Shown: positions 9,628-18,111 of the stretch, piece by piece
Layout of the letters: every line of letters starts with the position of its first letter
Numbering within the stretch: position 1 is the stretch's first letter
From: Dyella flava
GTDB lineage: Bacteria > Pseudomonadota > Gammaproteobacteria > Xanthomonadales > Rhodanobacteraceae
DNA length: 64,000 bases
NCBI RefSeq assembly: GCF_016904955.1
Contig: NZ_JADIKE010000027.1
Span: 62,001-126,000, forward strand
Direction of reading: 5' to 3'
Translations under genes and position numbers: made by a program
Notes under the pieces: generated by a model
Told to the model about the DNA's origin: nothing
What the model saw: only the letters and a program-made list of their open reading frames with translations
Databases searched by the model: none

Positions 9628-10314
9628 ACGCAATCCGTCGATGCGCGCGAGGGCTGTGTATTCCTGATCATTTTAGGTGCCGTGTTTTCGAGCCGCATAA
9701 GCCTCGTTTTCAGCCTTAGGTTTTCCCCTAACCAATGTTTCGTGCAAACTCTACCAATAGCTTTGTACCACTGATGCGAACTGCCAATTAGTCGCTGTCA
9801 CGAGCTAAATATCTGCCAATAACTTGAGGCCAGCCCAGATATTGGATCAAAAAGTCTGGTCCAGCAATTGATCGCACGTTTGATGGTTCTAGCAGACAGG
9901 CTGCACCCGTTTGGCCGTCAATTGCCCGTCCGTGCTCGGCTATTTCTGGATTTTCTGGTCGAGCAGTTTCGTCGAAAAGATTAACGGGTTGCTCACTGCC
10001 TCTTATCTTTGAGCTTGCGCTCAGAGCCAACGTGGTATGCGTGCGGGTAGCTGGAATTGCGAAGCTCGCAACGCGTCAATCAATCCATTTCGGAAAGACA
10101 CGCTAGCTGCCGCGGCGTATCGACAAAGAGACGGCACTCGCATTCGCTGCCGAATTTGATCCGCAAGCCAACCGTACTCGTTAATAGGTACTCTTATGTT
10201 TGATCACGTTTTAATTTGATCTGCCAATAGCTCAAATAACAGTATGATGGATAAAACGCGGGTGCAGGCAGCGCACCCACGCAATCGATGTACCCTGAAC
10301 TGTGGAGACTTGTG
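9628..10314. other. 687-bp intergenic region with no supported gene
   Basis: A minus-strand open frame of 80 codons at 9788-10030 has no recognisable family and no convincing start. Around 9844-9862 the sequence GGATCAAAAAGTCTGGTCC, an imperfect dyad, closely resembles GGACCAAAAAGTCTGCTCC at about 8297-8315, so the same short motif flanks lpxD. The last 120 bp are AT-rich and probably contain the promoter of the tautomerase gene. Confidence 0.4.
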
Positions 10315-10713
10315 ATGCCGTTTGTAACCTTCACCGTTCGGCGCGGCCTCAGCACTGCCGACAAGTCCCTCTTATCGGAGGCCATGCTGGAAGCCCAGAT
10401 GGCCGCCGGCTTTCACCGGGATGATCTCTTCCACCGCTTTCTTGAAGTCGACGAAGGCGACCTTCGGGTGGACTCCCGTTTCCCCGACTACACAACGGAC
10501 AGAACCGATCGGTTCATGGTTGTAGAGGTCATCATCTCTAAAGGGAGGCCGACAGAAATCGCTGCCACCATTGCCGAGGAAGCGGTCAGACTGTTCGGCG
10601 AGCGTCTACATTTGGCGCCTCAAGACGTTCTGTTTATCTTCCAAGAAGTGGAACCGAGCCTGCCGCGCTTCCCCGCTGAATCGACCAGCCGGAAGGTGAT
10701 CGCGGATGCCTAA
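10315..10713 (+). CDS. Tautomerase-family protein (4-oxalocrotonate tautomerase superfamily)
   Basis: 132 aa. The ATG at 10315 was chosen because it exposes the catalytic N-terminal proline (M-PFVTFTVRRGLS), the hallmark of this superfamily; an upstream in-frame ATG would bury it. The length and the internal VVEVIISKGRPTE strand match the longer Tautomerase_2 type. Members catalyse keto-enol tautomerisation or dehalogenation of small acids. It lies next to the broken ohr on the opposite strand. The substrate is unknown. Confidence 0.85.
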   Translation: MPFVTFTVRRGLSTADKSLLSEAMLEAQMAAGFHRDDLFHRFLEVDEGDLRVDSRFPDYTTDRTDRFMVVEVIISKGRPTEIAATIAEEAVRLFGERLHLAPQDVLFIFQEVEPSLPRFPAESTSRKVIADA

Positions 10714-10920
10714 GCTATCCAAACGTGATCAGTGACCGGTCTGAATTAACCAACCCGTGGGCTCCGTGTTCGACAGATCAGTTCACGCCCAAGATGAAGT
10801 GCTTCACCATCGTGGATCGCATGGGCAATGCAGCGACTATGAAAGCGGTGGTGTACCAGAGCCCCATCAACTCCTAGTCTTTCGAAGACTGATGGGGCAT
10901 GGAAATGCTCTTCTCCAGAC

Positions 10921-11345
10921 TCACCGAACCGATATGTGGTTCACCACATTGATGTTGCCCTTGATGGCATTCGAATAGGGGCAGACGGTGTGGGCGGTGC
11001 CGACAAGCGACTCTGCTGTCTGCTGGTCAACGCCAGTGATGGTAATCGCAAGCGTAACTGAGAGCACGAAGGCATTTTTTCGTTACGGCTAAGACCAACC
11101 TCGGCGGTAATTTCAACATCATCGTCAGCGAGTCGACGACCTGCCTCTTGGCTAACGCGAAGGAGCGCATTCTCGAAACAGGCAGCGTAGCCACCAGCAA
11201 AGAGCTGCTCGGGATTAGTTGCATCGCCTTTCCCTCCAAGCGTTTTAGGCAGTGCCAGTTTGAGCTCCAGCAAACCATCGTCGCTCCGAATTGATCCATG
11301 CCGCCCTCCGACTGCCTTAACTTTTGTTACGTAAAGTGCTGACAT
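10921..11345 (-). pseudogene. ohr: Organic hydroperoxide resistance protein Ohr, frameshifted
   Basis: Reading from ATG 11345 gives the N-terminal two thirds of Ohr (RSDDGLLELKL, then TNPEQLFAGGYAACFENAL with the peroxidatic Cys). After RNEK the frame fails at a run of six T on the plus strand (11075-11080). In the next frame the protein resumes as AFVLSVTLAITITGV and continues to HTVCPYSNAIKGNINVVNHI with the resolving Cys and a normal end. One missing base in the homopolymer explains everything. Ohr reduces organic hydroperoxides using lipoylated partners. A ribosome site (AGGAG) precedes the ATG. It may be a recent pseudogene or a sequencing error. Confidence 0.88.
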
Positions 11346-11399
11346 GGCATCGTCTCCTCTAGGATTGAATTGAGTACTATCACCTGGGGCTATCAAAGC

Positions 11400-11575
11400 G
11401 CAAAGCAGCGTGCGCCAGTCATTTCACGCAATTGCAACCGCATCCGGGAAGGCCACGGATGCGCGAACTTCATGTTGCCACTGCCATCATTTGCCGTCCA
11501 GCGCGTGGTTCGCAGCATCCTTTATCAATGTTGCAATTTCCTTTGGATACGACTCATGGACAGAGTGGCTGGCAG
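11400..11575 (-). pseudogene. 3'-end remnant of an alpha/beta hydrolase gene
   Basis: This stretch matches the 3' end and downstream flank of the intact hydrolase gene at 13115-13290. The shared block starting TTTGCCGTCCAGCGCGTGG and ending GACAGAGTGGCTGGC differs at only a few positions. Similarity stops abruptly at about 11575, where the AraC gene begins. It encodes no complete protein; it records a rearrangement that fused a second copy of the hydrolase tail to the end of the AraC gene. Confidence 0.8.
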
Positions 11576-11582
11576 ATGACCT

Positions 11583-12491
11583 TCAGTCGTCGCACGAGCT
11601 TCGCCACACACTTGGGCTCACCCCCATTTTTCTGGTGAACGTTCGCGTGAAATGGCTTTGGTCTGAAAAACCGCTGGCGATCGCGATATGAGTCAACGAA
11701 GCTTTGCGATCGCGCATCAGTTCGATGCTTTTTTCAATGCGCTGCAAAACCAGCCATTGATGAGGGGAAAATCCCGTGCTCTTCTTAAATAGGCGCACAA
11801 AGCAGCTCACTGAGATGCCGCACTCATTTGCAACATCTACAAGGGCGATGCCGCCGACCAGGTTCTCTCGCATCAATTGCATGGATTTTCGTAACATCCA
11901 TGACGGAAGCCCTCCATGCGCATGGGAATAAGGCGCTTTGAAGCCGCCGTACTTCATGACGAGGTGGCCAAGAAGTGCAAATAGCAAATGATCGACGAAC
12001 ATCTTGTTCATTGGCATCCCCGCATTCATGGCATGGAGCAAACACTTACCTATCTGGAAGATGATGGGGTCTTCGATTGGCTCGCAACATTCCCATGCCA
12101 GATCGTTGACGGCGGAAACATCAAGAATCTCCGCGAACTCAACGAGTGCATCACGAGAAATGTAGAAATTCAGAAAATGGAACGGTCCATCAATGTAAAT
12201 GACTGGATCTTGCTTTAAATCATAGAAGGACGTGTGACCCACCCCTGCGGAGCGTACGGGAAGTGATTGCCCGTTGAGCCGGACTTCGTAAGCATCAAGT
12301 GCGCGCAAGTGCACGAAGATCCAATACCCTTCCTGGCCACGTATCGGAGCGCTAGGGCCTGTTGCCGGCTTATCCGATCGCAGCTCCGTCACAGCAAGCG
12401 GGAAGTCACGCGACGTCCTTGTCACAAGTGTGGGAGGATCATCGATGTTGAACGATTGTCCCAATCGTTGACCATACGCAAAGACAGACAA
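11583..12491 (-). CDS. AraC-family transcriptional regulator, copy 1
   Basis: 302 aa. The C-terminal ~100 residues contain two HTH units typical of AraC/XylS (GGIALVDVANECGISVSCFVRLFKKS and LTHIAIASGFSDQSHFTRTFTRKMG). The N-terminal cupin-like domain probably senses a small molecule. It is about 90% identical at protein level to the copy at 18112-19020, and both frames are intact. Flanking genes are oxidative-stress or hydrolase genes or their remnants. In related bacteria this branch often sits near hydrolase or oxidoreductase genes. The target is unknown. Confidence 0.9.
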   Translation of the reverse strand: MSVFAYGQRLGQSFNIDDPPTLVTRTSRDFPLAVTELRSDKPATGPSAPIRGQEGYWIFVHLRALDAYEVRLNGQSLPVRSAGVGHTSFYDLKQDPVIYIDGPFHFLNFYISRDALVEFAEILDVSAVNDLAWECCEPIEDPIIFQIGKCLLHAMNAGMPMNKMFVDHLLFALLGHLVMKYGGFKAPYSHAHGGLPSWMLRKSMQLMRENLVGGIALVDVANECGISVSCFVRLFKKSTGFSPHQWLVLQRIEKSIELMRDRKASLTHIAIASGFSDQSHFTRTFTRKMGVSPSVWRSSCDD

Positions 12492-12639
12492 TCTGGACTC
12501 CCTGAGAGCTAACGCACGCGATGGTGCTTTGGTAAGAAAAAGTAGGTTCCCTACCCTATCGATGAACCATTTCGACGCTGCCGGACGATCTCGTCGCGAC
12601 CAACATCCATGCGTGCCGTGCCGTCGTGCCGATCCGCGC

Positions 12640-13080
12640 CGGGCTCAGCCAATGATGGAGATACGGCGAGCTCGGATTGGTCAGGACGCGGACATAGTTG
12701 GCAGTCAGCGCGGTCACGTCGTAAGCCGAGAACCGCTCTACTGGTTCGGCCGTCCGACGTCCCCGCTGACGGGAGGTGAATCCATTCTTCCGCTCGCCGT
12801 ATATCCTGAGCCAAATGCAACGCGCACCCGCATCTTGGAAACGCTAAAGGCTGCGGGCCGATCCTACCGAATCGCGGTTGTCAGCAGTCGCATTGCCGTT
12901 ACCGCAGGATTGGGTATTAGCGCCTTTCGAGGGGACGTCATTCCGTAGGGGCTTATCCGTCTGACCGGCGACTTGCCCGATCTTGGCGTCCTCGAATACG
13001 TCATCGACCGCAAGGAGTCGATTTCTCAGGCTGTTGCGGCAGTCGAACGCATTATTGCGGACACGGCAAGAACGCCCTGA
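12640..13080 (+). pseudogene. LysR-type regulator, C-terminal remnant with in-frame stop
   Basis: Translation gives the substrate-binding tail of a LysR protein: PLYWFGRPTSPLTGGESILP, then LAVYPEPNATRTRILETLK, then AVTAGLGISAFRGDVIP. It meets a TAG at 12946 and continues in the same frame as GLIRLTGDLPDLGVLEYVID to a natural stop at 13080. The HTH half is missing. It lies head-on to the intact hydrolase gene on the other strand, of which it may once have been the regulator. Confidence 0.75.
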
Positions 13081-13209
13081 GTTCGCTGCCCAAATGCAAG
13101 GCGGTGCGCGTTGGTCGCTTCACGTGATTGCAACTGTCGGAACCCTTCCAACAGTTGCAACCGAATCCTAGAAGGCCACGGATTCGTGAGCCTCATGTTG
13201 CCGTTGACA

Positions 13210-13995
13210 TCATTTGCCGTCCAGCGCGTGGTTCGCGGCATCCTCGATCAATGCCGCAATTTCCTTTGGATGCGACTCATAGACAGAGTGGCTGGCGCCC
13301 GCCACTTCGATGGTGTGGCTGTGCGCACGCTTGGCATACATCCGCTCCAAATCGGGACTGATGATGCGGTCATCCATGGCCACCGCGAACCAGCTTGGCT
13401 TGTCCTTCCATGCCGGATGACCTGTCGGCGAATCGAACACCGAGGCGGCCGTCAACTCCTGGGCGTTGGCCTCGAATTCAGCCTGCGGGAGCGAGAGGTC
13501 TGCCGCGAAGTCCTGTGGGTACTTGGACGGCTCCAGGTACAGAAAACCATCGGCGGTCTTCTTGACGTCGTGGGTCTTGCTCGTCGCATTAGGATAAAGC
13601 TTGCTGTTTGCCACTTCGGTTTCCCCTTCATCCAGTGCGTGCGCGGCGACGTAGACGAGGCCCACAACCTTCGGATCGTTACCGACATCGGTAATGATGG
13701 CTCCGCCATAACTGTGCCCCACCAGGATGGTCGGACCGTCCTGCATATCGACGATGCGCTTCACTGCAGTCACATCATCGTTAAACGAGGTAAGAGGATG
13801 TTCGGCGATCGACACGTTATACCCGTCCTTTTTGAGGATGTCGTAAACCGGCTTCCAGCCACTACCGTTGACCCATGCACCATGCACGAGAACGATGTTG
13901 TGTACCGGCGCAGCCTCAGCTTTGTTGGTGGCGGTGAACGTGATGAACAAGATGGATAGCGACGCGGCAACAAAACGCATTTTCATGAATTTCAT
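13210..13995 (-). CDS. Exported alpha/beta hydrolase (esterase-like)
   Basis: 261 aa. A signal peptide of about 28 residues ends in KAEA. The oxyanion motif is VLVHGAWVNGSGW, the nucleophile elbow GHSYGG (Ser95), followed by an acidic residue near MDDRIISPD and a His in GASHSVYESHP. The start at 13995 has AAGGA upstream. It belongs to a family annotated as alpha/beta hydrolase, often esterase or salicylate-esterase-like, and is clearly related to the product of 28204-28962. Broken pieces of this gene lie at 11400-11575 and about 18030-18098. The substrate is unknown; the location is probably periplasmic. Confidence 0.9.
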   Translation of the reverse strand: MKFMKMRFVAASLSILFITFTATNKAEAAPVHNIVLVHGAWVNGSGWKPVYDILKKDGYNVSIAEHPLTSFNDDVTAVKRIVDMQDGPTILVGHSYGGAIITDVGNDPKVVGLVYVAAHALDEGETEVANSKLYPNATSKTHDVKKTADGFLYLEPSKYPQDFAADLSLPQAEFEANAQELTAASVFDSPTGHPAWKDKPSWFAVAMDDRIISPDLERMYAKRAHSHTIEVAGASHSVYESHPKEIAALIEDAANHALDGK

Positions 13996-14049
13996 AACGA
14001 ATCCTTTTTGGCGTGTGGACGTGCTACGTGTTACTTCACACTGCATTTC

Positions 14050-14233
14050 TGGGGCCGCCTCCATCGAGCGTGGCGACCTTGTCGCCATCCTTTATGCCTG
14101 GTAACCGAAGCCTCTGGACGTCCATATCGCCTAAGCATAAAGTCGCAAACTCAGCACTACGGCACGCGCATTCGTCGAGTAGTTGACGCAACTCTATGGA
14201 CGCATGCAAGGCCTATCGAGGCCAAGGGCCTGA
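14050..14233 (+). pseudogene. Decayed C-terminal tail of a LysR-type regulator
   Basis: In one frame the sequence reads SGAASIERGDLVAILYAW, stop, PKPLDVHIA, stop, A, stop, SRKLSTTARAFVE, stop, LTQLYGRMQG. With the stops ignored this is a typical LysR C-terminal segment (G-D-LV-x-x-L, PLxVH, R-x-L-S-T-x-x-R-A-F-V-E-W-L). Four stops show it is dead. It lies just upstream of the hydrolase gene that starts at 13995 on the other strand. Confidence 0.7.
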
Positions 14234-14304
14234 TGGTGACTCCTGGTGGCATTCACAGGAGCCACTTTTCGCAATGCGGGGCGCGCAGCTTGCGAATCCC
14301 TGGC

Positions 14305-15381
14305 TCACGCACTAAAGAAAGTGCGTAGCTCCTTCAACACTTCGTCAGGCTGCTCTTCCGGCAAGAGATGTCCGCAAGGGAGCGCCCTGCCCGTCACGGG
14401 TCCGGCGGATTTCACCTTCCACGTCGCGATGACGTCCCACAATTTGCCGACAGTTCCCTCTGCGCCCCACAGAGCATGTACTGGCACTTGAATCTTATGC
14501 CCCGCCGCGTCATCTGCGCGATCCATGTCCAGATCGATGCCGGCGGCCGCACGATAGTCCTCGCAGACCGCGTGAATCGCAGTCTTGGTGCAATAACAGC
14601 GAATATATTCACTCATCGCTTCTGGCGTCACGGCACCCGGCGTCTTGCTCTGCACGAACAGGTGATCGCGCAGGTAATAAACAGGGTCAAAACTAATAAA
14701 GTGCTCCGGCATGGGTTCGGGCTGAATCTGGAAGAACCACCACAGATATTTGGTAGCGAACTCTTTGTTCGTATCGTTGTACATGGTGAGCGTAGGTGCG
14801 ATATCGAGCAGTACGACCTTCTCAACCAATTCTGGATGGTCGAGGCATAGCCTGTGCGCGACTCTCCCGCCACGGTCGTGGCCGGCCATGAAAAAGCGCT
14901 TGTGCCCTAATTGCGCCATCACCTCTTTCTGATCCAGCGCCATGGCACGGAACGAATAGTTGATGTGGTTCTCGCCGCCAGAAGGCCTGCTCGAATCGCC
15001 ATATCCACGAAGATCCGGGAGCACGACACTGTACTGTTCTGCCAAGCTTGAAGCGATCTTGTGCCAGGTCACGTGAGTCTCAGGATGACCGTGCAGCAGC
15101 AGCAGGGGTGGACCTTCACCTTTTGTCAGGACGCGGATCGTCGCCCCCGACGTCTTGATGTATTGCGATGAAAATCCCGGGAACAGCCGCTGCGTTACGG
15201 CTTCTGATGGCGGCGCAGGATTGTCACTAAGATTCGCTCCCACGGCCGGTACCGGATCAGAGCTTGGCAATGCTTTGCTTAAATTTTCGGGGGAAGGTGA
15301 TGTTATCTGCGCGAATGCAGGCTTGAGAAAAGCTGCTGCAGCTGCGCCGATGCCAAGGGCAGTGAATGCTCGACGGTCCAT
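14305..15381 (-). CDS. Tat-exported alpha/beta hydrolase of the haloacetate dehalogenase / epoxide hydrolase type
   Basis: 358 aa. The N-terminus MDRRAFTALGIGAAAAAF has a twin-arginine-like motif, so export is likely; GAGAGGA precedes the start. The core has LLLLHGHPETH, DLRGYGDSSRP and the nucleophile Asp169 in GHDRGGRVAHR, with a catalytic His in LPCGHLLPEE. This Asp-Arg-Gly-Gly-Arg pattern is that of fluoroacetate dehalogenases. The position that is His in WHWFF of the paralog at 19217 is Trp here (LWWFF), so the halide pocket probably differs. A 50-bp copy of part of this gene lies at about 19108-19156. Confidence 0.88.
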   Translation of the reverse strand: MDRRAFTALGIGAAAAAFLKPAFAQITSPSPENLSKALPSSDPVPAVGANLSDNPAPPSEAVTQRLFPGFSSQYIKTSGATIRVLTKGEGPPLLLLHGHPETHVTWHKIASSLAEQYSVVLPDLRGYGDSSRPSGGENHINYSFRAMALDQKEVMAQLGHKRFFMAGHDRGGRVAHRLCLDHPELVEKVVLLDIAPTLTMYNDTNKEFATKYLWWFFQIQPEPMPEHFISFDPVYYLRDHLFVQSKTPGAVTPEAMSEYIRCYCTKTAIHAVCEDYRAAAGIDLDMDRADDAAGHKIQVPVHALWGAEGTVGKLWDVIATWKVKSAGPVTGRALPCGHLLPEEQPDEVLKELRTFFSA

Positions 15382-15430
15382 GACCAATCCTCTCAACGAT
15401 CTGTTGGATCAGTAGGGTATGCCTGAGACC

Positions 15431-15681
15431 TGGAAGGCGCTTGCACAGAATGATCGGAAATGGAACGAAATCGTTAACGCCATGGGACGCCACGAAAGCA
15501 TGGTTGATCGCGACGGCTCGCGCCGATATCGAGTGTGTTCCAAAGCACTTGGAACCTTCGTCTGCCAAGACGTGCCTGCGGCGTTCGTTGATGTCGTCTA
15601 CGCGCCCGCTACGGCCAGTCCGATTAACGATTTCGTTCTATTTCCAATCATCCCGTACAAGCGCCTTCCGGCCACTCGATA
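15431..15681. repeat. Long imperfect inverted repeat upstream of cytochrome c gene
   Basis: The left arm (about 15431-15480, GGAAGGCGCTTG...GAAATCGTTAA) is repeated in reverse complement at about 15622-15675, with roughly six mismatches in 48 bp. The ~140 bp between the arms contain a further small hairpin, GTTCCAA-AGCAC-TTGGAAC. No transposase is present. It resembles a MITE or the ends of a lost insertion element. Confidence 0.65.
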
Positions 15682-15720
15682 TTACGCTTTCCTAGGCCAC
15701 TCCAATGGGAGAATGAAGAC

Positions 15721-16425
15721 ATGCTCGCGAGAGTCCGTGCTACCGGGATGATGTCTTCGCCGTCTTCCCAACGACTTCAGGGGCTGGTGTCCCGTGCCTA
15801 TCGGTTACCCGGTGGCGTCTTGTTGTGTCTTCTGTGTCTCGCCGCCCAGGGGGCCACACTTCCTACCACGTTGCCAGCGGCATCCATGCCGGAAGCCGCG
15901 CATGTTTGTGCCGCGTGCCATGGTGCTTTAGGAGCGGGAAACGCTTCGGGTGTCCCGCGCATTGGCGGGATGAGTGCCGATTACCTGGCTCACGCCCTTT
16001 CCGCGTTCAAGGCGGGAAGACGTCGAAGCAAAACGATGCAACCCATCGCGCGTACGCTTTCCGATGCCGACATTGACACGCTTGCCAGGTACTTCGCTGC
16101 ACAGGACCCTCCTCTCGCACCTTCTCCACAGCCACCTTCGCCCGACTGGGTGGCTGCCGGCAAGGCTTTGGCCTTCCGAGGCGGCAACAAAAGTACGCCA
16201 GCATGCTTCGAATGTCATGGGATGAATGCCAGAGATGATGACCAGCGTGCCCCAAGGATTACCGGCGAACCTGCCATCTACGTAGTAAACAGGCTGCACG
16301 CATTTCAGGCACGCGCGCGCCTTGGTACTTTCAAACCCGGGTCAATGACTGAAGTGGCCTCCAAACTCACCGACACGGAGATTCGCAACGTGGCGGCTTA
16401 CCTGTCTGTGACTCCACCTGATTGA
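15721..16425 (+). CDS. Dihaem cytochrome c (cytochrome c4-like)
   Basis: 234 aa. After a signal peptide (VLLCLLCLAAQGA, about residues 33-45) there are two cytochrome c domains with haem sites CAACH and CFECH. Each is followed by a plausible distal Met region (KTMQPIA; KPGSMTEVA). Size and arrangement match cytochrome c4/c553-type electron carriers of the periplasm. GGGAG lies 9 nt before the ATG. It is convergent with the OprB gene. The redox partner in this window is not evident. Confidence 0.88.
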   Translation: MLARVRATGMMSSPSSQRLQGLVSRAYRLPGGVLLCLLCLAAQGATLPTTLPAASMPEAAHVCAACHGALGAGNASGVPRIGGMSADYLAHALSAFKAGRRRSKTMQPIARTLSDADIDTLARYFAAQDPPLAPSPQPPSPDWVAAGKALAFRGGNKSTPACFECHGMNARDDDQRAPRITGEPAIYVVNRLHAFQARARLGTFKPGSMTEVASKLTDTEIRNVAAYLSVTPPD

Positions 16426-16455
16426 TTCCATTTGACGGGACATGGCACGGGCCGA

Positions 16456-17745
16456 TTAGAGCGTCGCCTGCACGTGTAGTGAAAAAATCCAACTGTTCGG
16501 TCGGATAGCGTAAGCACCTGGTTGGAAGGCGTATTGAATAGCTGGCCGAATCAGAAGCCAACGAGCAACTTGAGCGCCATAATTCAACTCGAACAACTGC
16601 TCGTTTGTTTGGGGCGGCTCATTGGCCAGTTCCTCGGCGAGCCGCACGCGATCAGATATGTCCAACCTCGTCCAGGCAAGGCTCACGATATCGTCATCCC
16701 TATCAGGAAGCGTACCGCGCCAGCTGAGGCCGGCCTCCCAGGAATAACGGACAAGGCCGGTCGTGGCGTCAGCTTGCGTGGCCACTCCAAATAGGGACAG
16801 TCCACGCACCGAATAGTCAGAAGGCTTCCATATCTTTTGGGCAGCCTGTAGATACTCGCCGGTACGATGCGACGCCAGCTGATTCATCATGCCAAGCACC
16901 GGAGCATTTGACGTGTCCAGATAAAAGCCAACCTTGTAGATCCCCGCATAATCGGCTGGTGCTTGTCCGTGCGCGTATCCAAACTCGACAGGGATCAATT
17001 CTCCAGTAGTACCGTCGAGGCTCACTTTGAAGCCGTTGTCCTCCTGCTTGTTCGACGGATTGACATCGTAAACACCGGCCTGCGCATACCACCCGGAAGG
17101 ATCGCTCCATTTGAATCGCATGCCCCATGCTCCCGTGGGACTGTCGAGCCAACCGGAACCATAAACGAGGCCTAACGGATGGCCGCATTGGCCGTTATTG
17201 TTGAAGTCACATACGTAAGGAAGGCCGCCGAAATCGTTCCCCATGGAATAGAAGCCACCCTTGAGACTCAAGCGATAATCGAGAAAAGATCGCTCGTAGG
17301 AAAGCTCACTGAAGCGAAAATTCTGCCCTTGTCCCCAATACGACTGGTCCTGAATATAGGCGCCTGTATAGCGCTCCTGGATCGCACCGCCCAAACGATC
17401 GGAAAAGACAATGCGTACCGTACCTTCGAATCCCAGGAGTCTGCTGGTATCGATAGTGGCGCCAAAATCAATTTGCTCCGCAGAAACAACGCCTGACCCT
17501 TTGTATCCGTCCGTATTCGCGGCGGGCTCGATGACAATGTGCGCGTTCAGATCAATGCCATTTGCTTGCAGCCACCTACGGACAGACCAATTCGCAGTAA
17601 GTGGCGTTTGCGGAACGCCGCCGTCGGATGCGTACGTTGACTGCTGGCTCGCCTGCGGAGAGAAGGACGGGGCGGTACTCTGAGCGGATACGCCGGTGCT
17701 TACCGCAAATACACTGGCCATGACGATGTGACGTCTATGGATCAT
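16456..17745 (-). CDS. OprB-family carbohydrate-selective porin
   Basis: 429 aa from the ATG at 17745. A signal peptide ends near SAQS. The body is beta-barrel-like, with alternating aromatic strands, GSGWLDSPTGAWGMRFKW and a C-terminal amphipathic strand ending SWIFSLHVQATL. OprB-type porins pass sugars and other small solutes through the outer membrane. A conserved Cys pair (VCDFNNNGQCG) lies in a loop. It is followed on the minus strand by no other gene before the convergent cytochrome. Identification of the family is good; solute unknown. Confidence 0.85.
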   Translation of the reverse strand: MIHRRHIVMASVFAVSTGVSAQSTAPSFSPQASQQSTYASDGGVPQTPLTANWSVRRWLQANGIDLNAHIVIEPAANTDGYKGSGVVSAEQIDFGATIDTSRLLGFEGTVRIVFSDRLGGAIQERYTGAYIQDQSYWGQGQNFRFSELSYERSFLDYRLSLKGGFYSMGNDFGGLPYVCDFNNNGQCGHPLGLVYGSGWLDSPTGAWGMRFKWSDPSGWYAQAGVYDVNPSNKQEDNGFKVSLDGTTGELIPVEFGYAHGQAPADYAGIYKVGFYLDTSNAPVLGMMNQLASHRTGEYLQAAQKIWKPSDYSVRGLSLFGVATQADATTGLVRYSWEAGLSWRGTLPDRDDDIVSLAWTRLDISDRVRLAEELANEPPQTNEQLFELNYGAQVARWLLIRPAIQYAFQPGAYAIRPNSWIFSLHVQATL

Positions 17746-18029
17746 ATCGATGCCATCGCCTCTCAACTCGCCGCAATACAGACAATGCACGCAGCGTCCG
17801 GGCGGAAAAATGACGTAGTCGGAGTCACAGAGTTTTCGGCAAACAACGCATCTTTGGCCGCGGACTCGTAATGGCAGTCACTAATCGACTTTGGCTGTCC
17901 GCGGCAGGTGCGATCCTCATAATCGCGCCTCGAGAAAGGATGAGCAGTGATTAAGATTGATGCTAGCGTCGGCGCGGCGTTGCTCGCTTGAACAAATTGA
18001 TTAGGAATATGCGAAACCGGTTTAACGCG
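17746..18029. other. Intergenic region upstream of the porin gene, no gene seen
   Basis: This segment separates the porin from the rearranged block at 18030. It holds no recognisable coding sequence and presumably contains the porin promoter. An open frame of about 110 codons on the minus strand crosses it but is a chimera that begins with the hydrolase remnant at 18098. Confidence 0.45.
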
Positions 18030-18098
18030 AATCATGGCTGAGCGTTGGGTGGAAAACGCGACGAACGAGATGGATAGCGATGCGGCAACAAAACGCAT
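18030..18098 (-). pseudogene. 5'-end remnant of the exported hydrolase gene
   Basis: On the minus strand this encodes MRFVAASLSISFVAF, almost identical to the signal peptide of the hydrolase at 13995 (MRFVAASLSILFITF). The DNA block GATAGCGA(T/C)GCGGCAACAA is shared. Similarity ends after about 20 codons. The fragment abuts the end of AraC copy 2, mirroring the 3'-end fragment beside AraC copy 1. Confidence 0.75.
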
Positions 18099-18111
18099 TC
18101 ATGGATGGCCT

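Noticed and set aside
9788..10030. 80-codon minus-strand open frame between lpxD and the tautomerase gene
   Set aside because: No recognisable domain, no ribosome site, atypical composition.
10757..10978. 73-codon plus-strand open frame overlapping the ohr end
   Set aside because: It overlaps the antisense ohr coding end and lacks similarity; the overlap is better explained by ohr.
15419..15751. Plus-strand open frame of 110 codons before the cytochrome gene
   Set aside because: It overlaps the long inverted repeat and simply reads through both arms, giving mirrored peptide segments; not a real protein.
17763..18098. Minus-strand open frame of 111 codons beginning with the hydrolase signal peptide
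   Set aside because: Only the first ~20 residues match; the rest is intergenic DNA, so it is a chimeric artefact of the rearrangement.
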